Assembly: GCF_009831415.1 (NCBI RefSeq) | Contig: NZ_CP043727.1 | Span: 3,100,001 to 3,164,000 of the forward strand | Source: Yersinia canariae | Lineage (GTDB): Bacteria; Pseudomonadota; Gammaproteobacteria; Enterobacterales; Enterobacteriaceae | Length of the DNA: 64,000 nt | Reading direction: 5' to 3' | Part shown: positions 25,970-33,254 of the stretch, piece by piece | How positions within the stretch are numbered: the stretch's first letter is position 1 | Layout: each line of letters begins with the position of its first letter | Notes under the pieces: model-generated | Database searches by the model: none | What the model saw: only the letters and a program-made list of their open reading frames with translations | Told to the model about the DNA's origin: nothing | Made by a program: the position numbers and the translations under genes

Positions 25970-28249
25970 TTAATCATCGAATTCCGGCCAGTCGGACAGG
26001 GCTGGATATTGAATAACTGTGCCGTCTAACGTCATTGAAGCCCCACGCGCTAACGACTCCAGCTCCCAGCGCTCGATGCTGATATCTTTCAACAGTAAAT
26101 CATTGCGAATTTGGGGGATGCGCTGGCGTTCTTCGCGGGTTAAACGGGCGGATGGCGCAATAAGTCGGCCCTTGGTGGGGTCATAACTGCGTTGCATCTT
26201 GCTTATCGTTGGCTGTTTCTCTTTAACGCGGGCCACAATCGCCCTCACGGCGGCAGTGTCCGACCAGTCAATAACGGCGTCCGGTGGGTATTCCATCGCT
26301 ATCACAGGCGTTTTAGCCTGCCCGTTGGGGTCATTTGGCGCTTGGGTGTTTCCACCTAACCCACAGTTATTGACAGGACTCCGAGGCGCGCCAGAGGCGC
26401 TTTTCAAAGTCAAAAGCTCAACGTCAACGGCACCAGCAACGATGCGCCATTGAGTTGTGCGGGTTTCATGAACGAGGTCAGCGCCCAAATGCGGCGCATA
26501 GATACCGACGACTTTCTGTACTTCTTCATCGTAGGCGTTGAGTTCATCGGCAACGCGCTTGGCTAACCGGACGGTCTGATTGCCGCAATTGGTTCCACCT
26601 TGCGCCATAATGTAGGCAGCAAAATCACCCTCGTCAGCAGCATGGCGCACGGCTTCCACGGTTTCGTCGAAAGTCTCAGCCAGACTAATAGAGCGAATAC
26701 GGCGGCACTCGCGATAGACGCCCATGGAGGGCAGACCAATCGGGCGAAATTGAGGGATGCGCCATGTTGCCGCCCACGCCGTCACCGCCGCAGCGGAGTC
26801 AGTTAACAGCTCGCCGGTTTCATGGTCACGCTCACCCTCAAGCGCGTAGCCGTCGATATTCTTGGCGATGTATTTAGCGATATAGCCAGCGGCCCCGCCT
26901 TTGTTCATGTGCTTGCACTCAAAGCGGTATTTAGCGGCTCCGCGCTCGTCACTGTCTTCTTTCAACGCATAGCGGCGCATGACGTCGATAATCTGTTGGC
27001 GCTGGCGACGCTCACAAAACAGCATCATGTGCCAGTGCGGGGTGCCGTCGTGGTGCGGCTCAACCACCCGCATTCCGTAGACGCTTAATTTATTGTCTTT
27101 AAAGGCAGTGCGCATTTTGCTCCAAATATTGCAGAGATAGCGCTGGCCGTCTTTGGGGGAATAGGCTTCATCGTCCCACTTATGGTTAAGCTGGACTTTC
27201 TCGTTATCGCCTTTCCCAACAACGCGGGTCGGGTGATATTTTGACGGGGTGGTGACGGTCAGGAACATGCCGACGTGCTTTTGCCCGGCAGCATATTTTT
27301 CAGTGAAAGCGATGGTGTTCATTAACTCCATGCGGCGAATTTCTGGATTAGAGATACTTGCCATGACCTTATCAATCAGGTCAATACGCTCACCGGTTTC
27401 AATATTTTCTAACTGGCAGCTTTTGAGATATTCCAAATTAGACTGGCGACGGGCGAACACTTCCCGGATAGCCTGCTTACTGGCATAAGAAGACGCCAAA
27501 GCATCCCGGCTAACATTACCGACAGCAATCAATAACGCTTCCCGCCAGCACATCCGTTGGGCTTTAAGTTTGCGCTCCCACCATTCGGGATTAACCAGCC
27601 GCGACAGACTGGCGATAGCAGACGTGATATCTAACCGGCCTTTCAGGTATTTGCGCCAGTGCATCGGCGTGATATTAAAAGCGCGCGCCATTCTGGCAAG
27701 GTCGCCGTATATGCGCACCTGTGCATCTGTCTGCAACAAAACAGCTCTATCACCCTCATTAGCCTTGATGCATTCATCACAATGATGATTGTACGCCACC
27801 ATTAACTCATCACCGATTTTACGAGCAAAGCGGCGCAGCTCTTTATCGTGCATACCTGCTAGGCTGGCATAGGTTGGCGCATCAATGGAAAAGCTCTGTG
27901 AGGCACTGAGGCGCATAACATTCTTATTATTAACCACCTGAATACGCGGCCAGATTCGCTGGTCAAAAACAAACACCAGCCACTTGTTAGCGTCATTTAG
28001 CCCTTTATTGGCTAGCAGGTATTCATAGCGAGAAACAAACTGGCTACGCAGGAAATGAGGGAGTGTGTCGATACGGTCTAAAACAGCTTGCCCCTGAATC
28101 AGTTGTTCACGGGTAAGCGGTCTTTGAATGCCGGGCAAGGTTTCGCGCGGCTTGCTGCCGGGGTAGGTATAGGCGGGAACAGCAGCGCCGCTGCCCGAAT
28201 AAGGCAACGGCGGAGCTGAGGTAATGCGGCCATGAATAGAGGTGCTCAC
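25970..28249 (-). CDS. A: Replication initiation protein gpA (HUH endonuclease)
   Basis: 759 residues from a GTG that overlaps the preceding stop (GTGA). It contains the rolling-circle initiator motifs: H405-W-H407 in GTPHWHMMLF (metal-binding HUH) and the two tyrosines Y456 and Y460 in YIAKYIAK, equivalent to the active pair of P2 gpA. It nicks one strand at the origin, which lies within its own gene (26370-26390), and starts rolling-circle replication. It is translationally coupled to the Topo VI A-like gene. Confidence 0.95.
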   Translation of the reverse strand: MSTSIHGRITSAPPLPYSGSGAAVPAYTYPGSKPRETLPGIQRPLTREQLIQGQAVLDRIDTLPHFLRSQFVSRYEYLLANKGLNDANKWLVFVFDQRIWPRIQVVNNKNVMRLSASQSFSIDAPTYASLAGMHDKELRRFARKIGDELMVAYNHHCDECIKANEGDRAVLLQTDAQVRIYGDLARMARAFNITPMHWRKYLKGRLDITSAIASLSRLVNPEWWERKLKAQRMCWREALLIAVGNVSRDALASSYASKQAIREVFARRQSNLEYLKSCQLENIETGERIDLIDKVMASISNPEIRRMELMNTIAFTEKYAAGQKHVGMFLTVTTPSKYHPTRVVGKGDNEKVQLNHKWDDEAYSPKDGQRYLCNIWSKMRTAFKDNKLSVYGMRVVEPHHDGTPHWHMMLFCERRQRQQIIDVMRRYALKEDSDERGAAKYRFECKHMNKGGAAGYIAKYIAKNIDGYALEGERDHETGELLTDSAAAVTAWAATWRIPQFRPIGLPSMGVYRECRRIRSISLAETFDETVEAVRHAADEGDFAAYIMAQGGTNCGNQTVRLAKRVADELNAYDEEVQKVVGIYAPHLGADLVHETRTTQWRIVAGAVDVELLTLKSASGAPRSPVNNCGLGGNTQAPNDPNGQAKTPVIAMEYPPDAVIDWSDTAAVRAIVARVKEKQPTISKMQRSYDPTKGRLIAPSARLTREERQRIPQIRNDLLLKDISIERWELESLARGASMTLDGTVIQYPALSDWPEFDD
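26370..26390 (-). other. ori: P2-type replication origin (gpA nick region)
   Basis: On the minus strand, CGCGCCTCGGAGTCCTGTCA followed by A, inside gene A. It matches the P2 ori sequence as I remember it and is the expected cis site for gpA. Confidence 0.8.
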
Positions 28250-29151
28250 TCGTCACCCGCATCAAGTTCAAACCTATTAGCAACATCTTCAAGCGCAGTA
28301 CGGCTGACTTCAATCTCAGATTTTTTTTGCTCCCACTCATCCCAATCAATTCGACTGGATATCTTTTCCTCAACAAGTTGATTTAGATAGCGAGGCTGCA
28401 AAGCATCAAGCTCCCAACTTGAGCGGCCATATCTTTTGATATATTGAGCGAAACGAGAGTCTGTTGTTTTGGCTGGATTTTCGGGCGGGTTGATTTCTTC
28501 AACCTGTTCCATATTTAGCGCGATTCGCTCAAGGGAAACTAGAGCGGAGGTATAAGTAAACATATCCAATCGGCCTACCAAATCCCGCGTCATATCAATG
28601 CCACTTGGATCATGGTCGCCAAGGTGCAAAATATGGCAGCGCTGCCGCATATTGGTTGCAGGAATTAAATGACTTTGAGCAAAATCATACAAAACAGAAC
28701 CTGACGGATAACCACGCGCAGCAAGTAAAGGCACATCATACCGATTACAAAGCGACTCAAGGACGCCGACCAATGCCTCTTTTTCGATAATCACAAAAAG
28801 CCGCTGGGATTGATTACTCCATAAATCCTCATGGTACTGCTCAGCACTGGCACGAATAATCTCGCTAGGACTCCTCCAGTGACTCCGGGTAATAAAATCA
28901 CGCGTCCTATCCTCAAGACCAGACCAATCAATCAAGCCCGCGAGCTTCGCGTCATTAATCAGCGAAGCAATACGTTTATAGCTCTGTAGGGTGTTCTCAA
29001 TCATTCCACGCGCCACAAGTTGGTAATAAACCTGACGAGTAGTTAATCGATACCCCTGCCCTTGATATTCCGTCACAATATCGTCAATGGTATTAATCAT
29101 TAACGCGCGTTCATCATTAAAGTTTTTATATACAAAGCATTCAGTAGACAT
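28246..29151 (-). CDS. Topo VI A / Spo11-like protein (5Y-CAP plus Toprim), 'Mini-A' candidate
   Basis: 301 residues from ATG 29151; a TTG at 29208 would lie inside the preceding small gene. The N-terminal winged-helix-like part carries T-T-R39-Q-V-Y42-Y43, matching the catalytic Tyr motif R-x-x-Y-Y of type IIB topoisomerase A subunits, followed by ASLINDAKLAGLIDWSGLEDRTR. The Toprim half has E123-K-E-A, a G-Y-P-S segment and D179-x-D181-P-S-G184. No B (GHKL ATPase) subunit is nearby. It may cut or bind DNA to aid replication or segregation; this is inference. It replaces nothing structural and is coupled to gpA (GTGA overlap). Confidence 0.7.
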   Translation of the reverse strand: MSTECFVYKNFNDERALMINTIDDIVTEYQGQGYRLTTRQVYYQLVARGMIENTLQSYKRIASLINDAKLAGLIDWSGLEDRTRDFITRSHWRSPSEIIRASAEQYHEDLWSNQSQRLFVIIEKEALVGVLESLCNRYDVPLLAARGYPSGSVLYDFAQSHLIPATNMRQRCHILHLGDHDPSGIDMTRDLVGRLDMFTYTSALVSLERIALNMEQVEEINPPENPAKTTDSRFAQYIKRYGRSSWELDALQPRYLNQLVEEKISSRIDWDEWEQKKSEIEVSRTALEDVANRFELDAGDE

Positions 29152-29153
29152 AA

Positions 29154-29255
29154 TTACAGCCCATAAACTTTTAAGGTGAGACACAGCATCACCAAGCCAG
29201 CCCCGCAAATAGCTGGCAACATGACGTGCAAGAAAATCCAGAAACTTAATTTCAT
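29154..29255 (-). CDS. 33-residue single-pass membrane peptide
   Basis: ATG 29255 is preceded by AAGG at good spacing and overlaps the previous stop (ATGA). Its TAA lies 2 bases before the next gene. The peptide is almost entirely one hydrophobic helix (FWIFLHVMLPAICGAGLVML) with short basic ends (MKLS, LKVYGL). The overlaps on both sides and the ribosome site argue that it is real. Function unknown; it could be a small inner-membrane modulator. Confidence 0.65.
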   Translation of the reverse strand: MKLSFWIFLHVMLPAICGAGLVMLCLTLKVYGL

Positions 29256-29536
29256 GGTTTTACCTTGTTGCCACTAGTGACTGAAAACGCAGCCTGACAT
29301 AGCTTCCCTATACGGTTAATTTCAGCCGCCAACGAGGTAAAGCTATTAATCTGCGCTTCACCTATATTGCGTTTTATTAATCCCTCAACCAGTTGAGTAA
29401 TAGTTGGATAATAAGCAATTGGCTCTAGACGCTCTTGCCCCTCGCTTTTACCTTTCTGACTAACCTTTACTTCATTAAGAATAAATTGCAGGCTGTCAGA
29501 AGTAACAACGTGTTTTTCACCGATTTTAATATGCAA
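29252..29536 (-). CDS. DUF5405-like early protein, copy 2
   Basis: 94 residues if started at TTG 29536 (AAGGA upstream), which leaves 10 bases after the previous gene; an alternative start at 29608 overlaps it heavily. Features shared with its neighbour are FILNEVK, AYYPTITQLVEGLIKR, INSFTSLAAEI and a C-terminal LC. Small proteins of this kind are common in P2-like early operons. Function unknown. Confidence 0.7.
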   Translation of the reverse strand: MHIKIGEKHVVTSDSLQFILNEVKVSQKGKSEGQERLEPIAYYPTITQLVEGLIKRNIGEAQINSFTSLAAEINRIGKLCQAAFSVTSGNKVKP

Positions 29537-29546
29537 AATAAATTCC

Positions 29547-29852
29547 TTACTTTGGTAATAGGTTAGGGGAATGAAAATCTTTAAATCCTTTTTCACATAA
29601 CTCAGCAAGACGCTTAGTTTCCTCGACCAGTGCCGAAATAGAATTAATACCTGAGCGATAAATACGATGATGAATTAAATCATTCACTAAGCTAACCCTT
29701 GTTGGATAGTGAGCAATTACCGCCAACACCCTTTCATTTTCTTTGGTGAATTTAATCTCGTTAAGAACGAGGTTTGGAATACGATTTAAAAATTTGGTTG
29801 GCTCACACAAAGTAATTGCGTAACGAGCATCAATGACAATTTCACCAACCAT
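29547..29852 (-). CDS. DUF5405-like early protein, copy 1
   Basis: 101 residues. Paralogue of the downstream gene: LVLNEIK, AHYPTRVSLVNDLIHHRI, INSISALVEETKRLAELC line up residue by residue. The two copies have diverged (about one third identical by eye), so the duplication is old or came from two sources. Its start shares a base with the preceding stop (TGATG). Confidence 0.72.
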   Translation of the reverse strand: MVGEIVIDARYAITLCEPTKFLNRIPNLVLNEIKFTKENERVLAVIAHYPTRVSLVNDLIHHRIYRSGINSISALVEETKRLAELCEKGFKDFHSPNLLPK

Positions 29853-30124
29853 CAGTGCTGTGCCTGCGCTTGGTTGAGAATCCCCTCAGCTACTTGGTTA
29901 AGCAGCTCCGCCGCTTCTATGCCGTTCAACTCTCGGTTTAGAATTTGATTAGCAATCTCATCCAGACGAAATGAAACCACCGCAGCCTGATTTTTTCTTT
30001 CATCCCTGCGCGCTTCATTTAGCATTAACTCCATTGATTCAACTGTCATCACTGTTACTGTGCGCTCACTGCCCGGCTTGGCGAGGTCTACACCCACCCA
30101 TATATTTTGTGTTGTATTCTGCAT
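29852..30124 (-). CDS. DUF2732-like early phage protein
   Basis: 90 residues. The central ESMELMLNEARRDERKNQA and ELNGIEAAELLNQVAEGI resemble the small DUF2732 family of P2-like phages (recalled, moderate). It has AGGA upstream of its ATG and sits at the head of the coupled run of genes leading to A. Confidence 0.65.
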   Translation of the reverse strand: MQNTTQNIWVGVDLAKPGSERTVTVMTVESMELMLNEARRDERKNQAAVVSFRLDEIANQILNRELNGIEAAELLNQVAEGILNQAQAQH

Positions 30125-30189
30125 AGATAATTCCTGTTTTTAGGTAATACAAAACCCGGCGAGTAAAACGCCATATATTGCGACTTTGG

Positions 30190-30501
30190 TTAATTAATAA
30201 TATTCAGAGTGCAGTCATCGTTACTGATAAATGGTGGTAACGAACGAGTGAACTCAATCAAGTAATTTAACGCTTCAACAACAGACTCTCTTTCTGCCGG
30301 ACTTAATTCTGAAAACTGCATATTCACGTGACGACTTTTTAAGCCAGCATGAAAACAAATTGTTTTACGCAAATGTGCGGGCGATTTATCAAAAGCCTCT
30401 TGAGCAACATTTTTTCTATGGTGTAAATACTTTTCTTTAAATTCAGTAATTCGGGCAATACCCGTCATTCTCAATTTTTCAGCTTCCGTTAATTGCAGCA
30501 T
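30190..30501 (-). CDS. Early phage protein, possibly replication gene B type
   Basis: 103 residues from ATG 30501 with GGGGGA close upstream; a GTG at 30519 is possible. A helical protein: LTEAEKLRMTGIARITEFKEKYL, then FSELSPAERESVVEALNYLIEFTRSLP. By position it could correspond to the P2 B or small-operon proteins, but P2 B is longer and I cannot confirm homology. Confidence 0.6.
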   Translation of the reverse strand: MLQLTEAEKLRMTGIARITEFKEKYLHHRKNVAQEAFDKSPAHLRKTICFHAGLKSRHVNMQFSELSPAERESVVEALNYLIEFTRSLPPFISNDDCTLNIIN

Positions 30502-30512
30502 ATATCCCCCAA

Positions 30513-30698
30513 TCAACACCCGAATAGACGGCGTAATATTGGCGTCTTCTTTACAGAGGACAATTCTTGTAAAAGCGCCTTTTGATTACTTCCCGGCGTC
30601 CAGCGCTGGCCGTTCTTCAACTCCAGCATACCGTGGCCGAAATGGCGCAGGTTTACCGGGCTTTGCTGCTTTAACAATGGGGCAATAGAAATAATCAT
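30513..30698 (-). CDS. Fil-like small phage protein
   Basis: 61 residues. IAPLLKQQSPVNLRHFGHGMLELKNGQRWTP and a basic LRRLFGC end resemble the short 'filamentation' (Fil) family next to cII in 186-like phages, whose overexpression blocks cell division. The assignment is from memory of the family pattern and gene order. Confidence 0.55.
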   Translation of the reverse strand: MIISIAPLLKQQSPVNLRHFGHGMLELKNGQRWTPGSNQKALLQELSSVKKTPILRRLFGC

Positions 30699-30707
30699 AA
30701 AGACACC

Positions 30708-31217
30708 TCAACTCAAACCGGCGACAGCACTCAAGCCGCTAATAACATCAACGGTTGAAGCAAGCGCAGGGGTTGACTGAATGCGACACTGCACTGTCAG
30801 ACCAATCAGTGACAGGTGGCGAATAGCTGTATTGACCGTATCCAGCAGAGAGGATTTGCGAGAAGCAGTCTTATGGTCGCCTTGAACGGCAGCGGCGGCA
30901 ATCAAGCCCACGGCGGCAGTTGCTTTAAGTGCATAGGTAGAAATGTTATCGGCACAGGCTTCATTGACTGGCACCGATGGCATGCAATTGATTTGGGCCA
31001 ACATGGCATCAATCAAGCTGGCGTCTTCTGTTGCATCGGTAATAGCCAATAATTCAGTGACAGTAAGATGGTGAGGCTGTTCCGGGTTGAGCTTGTTCCG
31101 CAACGTTTGCGCATTCATATCCAACTGTTTCGCCAACTGCGTCAGATTGTGGCGCGTTGAAAACTGGCGGCATGCATTGTCAAAGTGCGGATGTTTAGAA
31201 ACAGAAAAATCAAACAT
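30708..31217 (-). CDS. cII: Regulatory protein CII (186 family)
   Basis: 169 residues, the same length as 186 CII. The N-terminal helix-turn-helix region is LTQLAKQLDMNAQTLRNKLNPEQPHHLTVTELLAITDAT; a helical C-terminus follows. It activates repressor establishment in 186. It lies directly after cox in the early operon. Unrelated to lambda CII in sequence. Confidence 0.85.
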   Translation of the reverse strand: MFDFSVSKHPHFDNACRQFSTRHNLTQLAKQLDMNAQTLRNKLNPEQPHHLTVTELLAITDATEDASLIDAMLAQINCMPSVPVNEACADNISTYALKATAAVGLIAAAAVQGDHKTASRKSSLLDTVNTAIRHLSLIGLTVQCRIQSTPALASTVDVISGLSAVAGLS

Positions 31218-31231
31218 GTTCCCCCCTCGAA

Positions 31232-31248
31232 ATTCACTTAATATGAAT
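31232..31248. promoter_or_regulatory. 17-bp palindrome between cox and cII, candidate repressor operator
   Basis: ATTCA-N7-TGAAT. A related half-palindrome (ATTCAC-A-TTAAG on the minus strand, 31568-31580) lies upstream of cI. The two could be CI operators; inferred from symmetry and placement only. Confidence 0.4.
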
Positions 31249-31502
31249 CACGCACTAATGACGATTTGAAAACGTGAATGACCGAGAGACATGGCCGCCT
31301 GCTTTGCTTTGTACATTGCGTACAAAATTTTAGTTTTTCCGCCGGGCCGTTTTTTATCTTTGTTAATAACTTTTGGAGCGATATCAAGTCGCCCATCGGC
31401 AGTCCATTTATAAACGGTATGAACTGACATTCCCTCAAAGGCTGCAAATTCTTTAACAGTGACAGTTTCGCGAGGGATCTTGATTGTAATGAGTTCGGTC
31501 AT
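31248..31502 (-). CDS. cox: Cox/Apl-like excisionase and regulator
   Basis: 84 residues. The winged-helix DNA-binding pattern TVKEFAAFEGMSVHTVYKWTADGRLDI is followed by a basic segment (NKDKKRPGGKTK). P2 Cox and 186 Apl repress the lysogenic promoter and bend the att region for excision. It is divergent from cI. The array of 10-bp repeats upstream, and a related array at attR, are its likely binding sites. Confidence 0.78.
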   Translation of the reverse strand: MTELITIKIPRETVTVKEFAAFEGMSVHTVYKWTADGRLDIAPKVINKDKKRPGGKTKILYAMYKAKQAAMSLGHSRFQIVISA

Positions 31503-31520
31503 AGTGCAACATCTCCGGTT

Positions 31521-31570
31521 AGCATCTTTTAGTACCTGCTAGTATCAGCTAGCATCTCTTGGCATTTCTT
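31521..31570. promoter_or_regulatory. Array of five 10-bp repeats in the cI/cox switch region
   Basis: Five consecutive decamers (AGCATCTTTT, AGTACCTGCT, AGTATCAGCT, AGCATCTCTT, GGCATTTCTT) repeat exactly every 10 bases, placing the AG-pyrimidine-A core on one face of the helix. The same core in inverse orientation (GATACTAA) occurs three times beside attR. This suits the phased binding of an Apl/Cox protein. Confidence 0.7.
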
Positions 31571-31602
31571 AATGTGAATTTTAAAGGAGACTACCTTTCT
31601 TT

Positions 31603-32214
31603 TTGGGAGTAGTCAACGGTGAAAACTTGGATAAAGTGATTATAGACTTTTCAAGTGGCGGCGCTCAGGTTCTTGATCGCATAGCTACTGCATATGGATT
31701 CTCATCCAAAATTCAGCTAGCACAGCATTTTGATATTGCTGGCAGTAGCCTTTCTAACCGCTATAAAAGGGACTCATTCCCCTCTGACTTCGTTGTGCAA
31801 TGCATGGCGGAAACTGGTGCTGATTTGGCTTGGCTTGTGACTGGCGAAGGTGACATTTACGGAAAGGAAGTTGAATCCGATACAACTCGAACAATCGAAA
31901 AGCTTAAAATAGTGAATGGCAAGCTCGCATCAGATGGGGTTCTAACCCTAGACCAGTCATTCATATCCAGACCCGCGAAACAACTTCAAGCCGTGATTGA
32001 TGACCACAATATTTATCTTATAGAGATGGCCGTTACCGATTTATCTGATGGAAAATGGCTGGTTGATATTGAGGGAAATGTCAGCATTCGCGACTTAGCA
32101 CTTATCCCGGCCAAGCGAGTTCACGTAACAGGTAGCAAAGTACCTTTTGAATGTGACGTGAGTGACATTAATGGATTAGGGCAAGTTGTAGGCATCTACA
32201 GTGAGATAAAATGA
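31603..32214 (+). CDS. cI: Prophage repressor CI (186-like)
   Basis: 203 residues from TTG 31603 with AAGGAGA 12 bases upstream; no ATG is available in frame before the stop at 31582, so a rare start (this TTG or TTG 31627) must be used. The N-terminal DNA-binding domain (VLDRIATAYGFSSKIQLAQHFDIAGSSLSNRYKR) and the C-terminal oligomerisation domain (NGLGQVVGIYSEIK end) match the 186 CI type, which is not self-cleaving. I found no tum-like antirepressor gene. The stop overlaps the int start (ATGA). Confidence 0.85.
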   Translation: MGVVNGENLDKVIIDFSSGGAQVLDRIATAYGFSSKIQLAQHFDIAGSSLSNRYKRDSFPSDFVVQCMAETGADLAWLVTGEGDIYGKEVESDTTRTIEKLKIVNGKLASDGVLTLDQSFISRPAKQLQAVIDDHNIYLIEMAVTDLSDGKWLVDIEGNVSIRDLALIPAKRVHVTGSKVPFECDVSDINGLGQVVGIYSEIK

Positions 32215-33254
32215 CAGTACGAAAGTTACCAGCAGGCAAATGGTTATGTGAATGCTATCCAAACGGGGCAAGTGGCAAACGGATCAGAAAACAGTTTGCC
32301 ACAAAAGGCGAAGCTCTCGCCTTTGAACGTTTTACTATGGATGAAGTTGACGACAAACCATGGCTTGGTGAAAAAGAAGACCGCAGAACTTTGAAAAGCC
32401 TGATTGACTCTTGGTATAGCGCTCACGGTTCAACACTTAGTGATGGACTGAGACGACAAGGTGCTATGCACCATGCATATGAATGCATGAACAAGCCTCT
32501 AGCAAACGAATTTTCCGCTCAACTTTTCTCACGTTATCGTGAGAAACGACTAAATGGTGAGTTCGCCAGAACATCAAGGGTTACAAAGGTCAAACATCGC
32601 ACTCTCAATCTTGAGCTTACTTACTTTCGCGCTGTATTTAACGAAATGTCCCGTCTTGGTGAGTGGAAAGGGGAAAATCCCTTAAAAAATATCAGACCTT
32701 TTCGTACTGATGAAAGTGAAATGGCCTTTTTAACACGCGAGGAAATCAGCACGCTATTAGACCAGTGCCAAAAAGTTGACGGGGATAATCTAGTAATGGT
32801 TGTGAAAATCTGTTTATCGACTGGCGCAAGATGGTCTGAGGCTGAGGGACTTACACGTTCTCAGTTAAGCCCGGGCCGTATCACCTTTATTAGAACTAAG
32901 GGCAAGAAAAACCGCACTGTTCCCATTTCGAAAGAACTACATGATAGTTTTCCAGAAAATAGTGGCCGCCTTTTTACTGATTGTTATACACAATTTGGAA
33001 CCGCATTAAAACGCTGCAAAATTGAGTTACCCAAAGGTCAGTTAACACATGTTCTCAGGCATACCTTTGCCTCCCACTTTATGATGAAAGGAGGGAATAT
33101 TTTAGTACTACAAAGAATACTCGGACATACAGATATCAAAATGACTATGCGATATGCGCACTTTTCACCAGACCACCTTGATGATGCAATACGTTTTAAC
33201 CCTCTAGCCGATAGTAGCGATGGCGATAAAATGGCGATTGGATATATTAAGTGA
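32211..33254 (+). CDS. int: Tyrosine recombinase integrase (P2 Int family)
   Basis: 347 residues. An N-terminal arm-binding domain (LPAGKWLCECYPNGASGKRIRKQFATKGEA), a core-binding domain and the catalytic domain are present, with R207 (GARWSEAEGL), H280-x-x-R283 (HVLRHTFASHF), H306 (LGHTD) and Y315 (MRYAHFSPDHL) all visible. It catalyses integration at the CGATTATTGA core. It is coupled to cI by a 4-base overlap. Its last codons contain the right-hand arm repeats, and its stop overlaps the truncated DUF924 gene. Confidence 0.95.
   Translation: MTVRKLPAGKWLCECYPNGASGKRIRKQFATKGEALAFERFTMDEVDDKPWLGEKEDRRTLKSLIDSWYSAHGSTLSDGLRRQGAMHHAYECMNKPLANEFSAQLFSRYREKRLNGEFARTSRVTKVKHRTLNLELTYFRAVFNEMSRLGEWKGENPLKNIRPFRTDESEMAFLTREEISTLLDQCQKVDGDNLVMVVKICLSTGARWSEAEGLTRSQLSPGRITFIRTKGKKNRTVPISKELHDSFPENSGRLFTDCYTQFGTALKRCKIELPKGQLTHVLRHTFASHFMMKGGNILVLQRILGHTDIKMTMRYAHFSPDHLDDAIRFNPLADSSDGDKMAIGYIK
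33220..33238. promoter_or_regulatory. Paired ATGGCGAT repeat inside attR, candidate integrase arm site
   Basis: Two ATGGCGAT octamers with a 3-base gap, embedded in the 3' end of int. They mirror the pair at 4779-4797 in sequence, spacing and distance from the core. Confidence 0.65.

Noticed and set aside
31521..31570. CRISPR-like array
   Set aside because: Units are only 10 bases, contiguous and degenerate, with no spacers or cas genes. A phased protein-binding array fits better.
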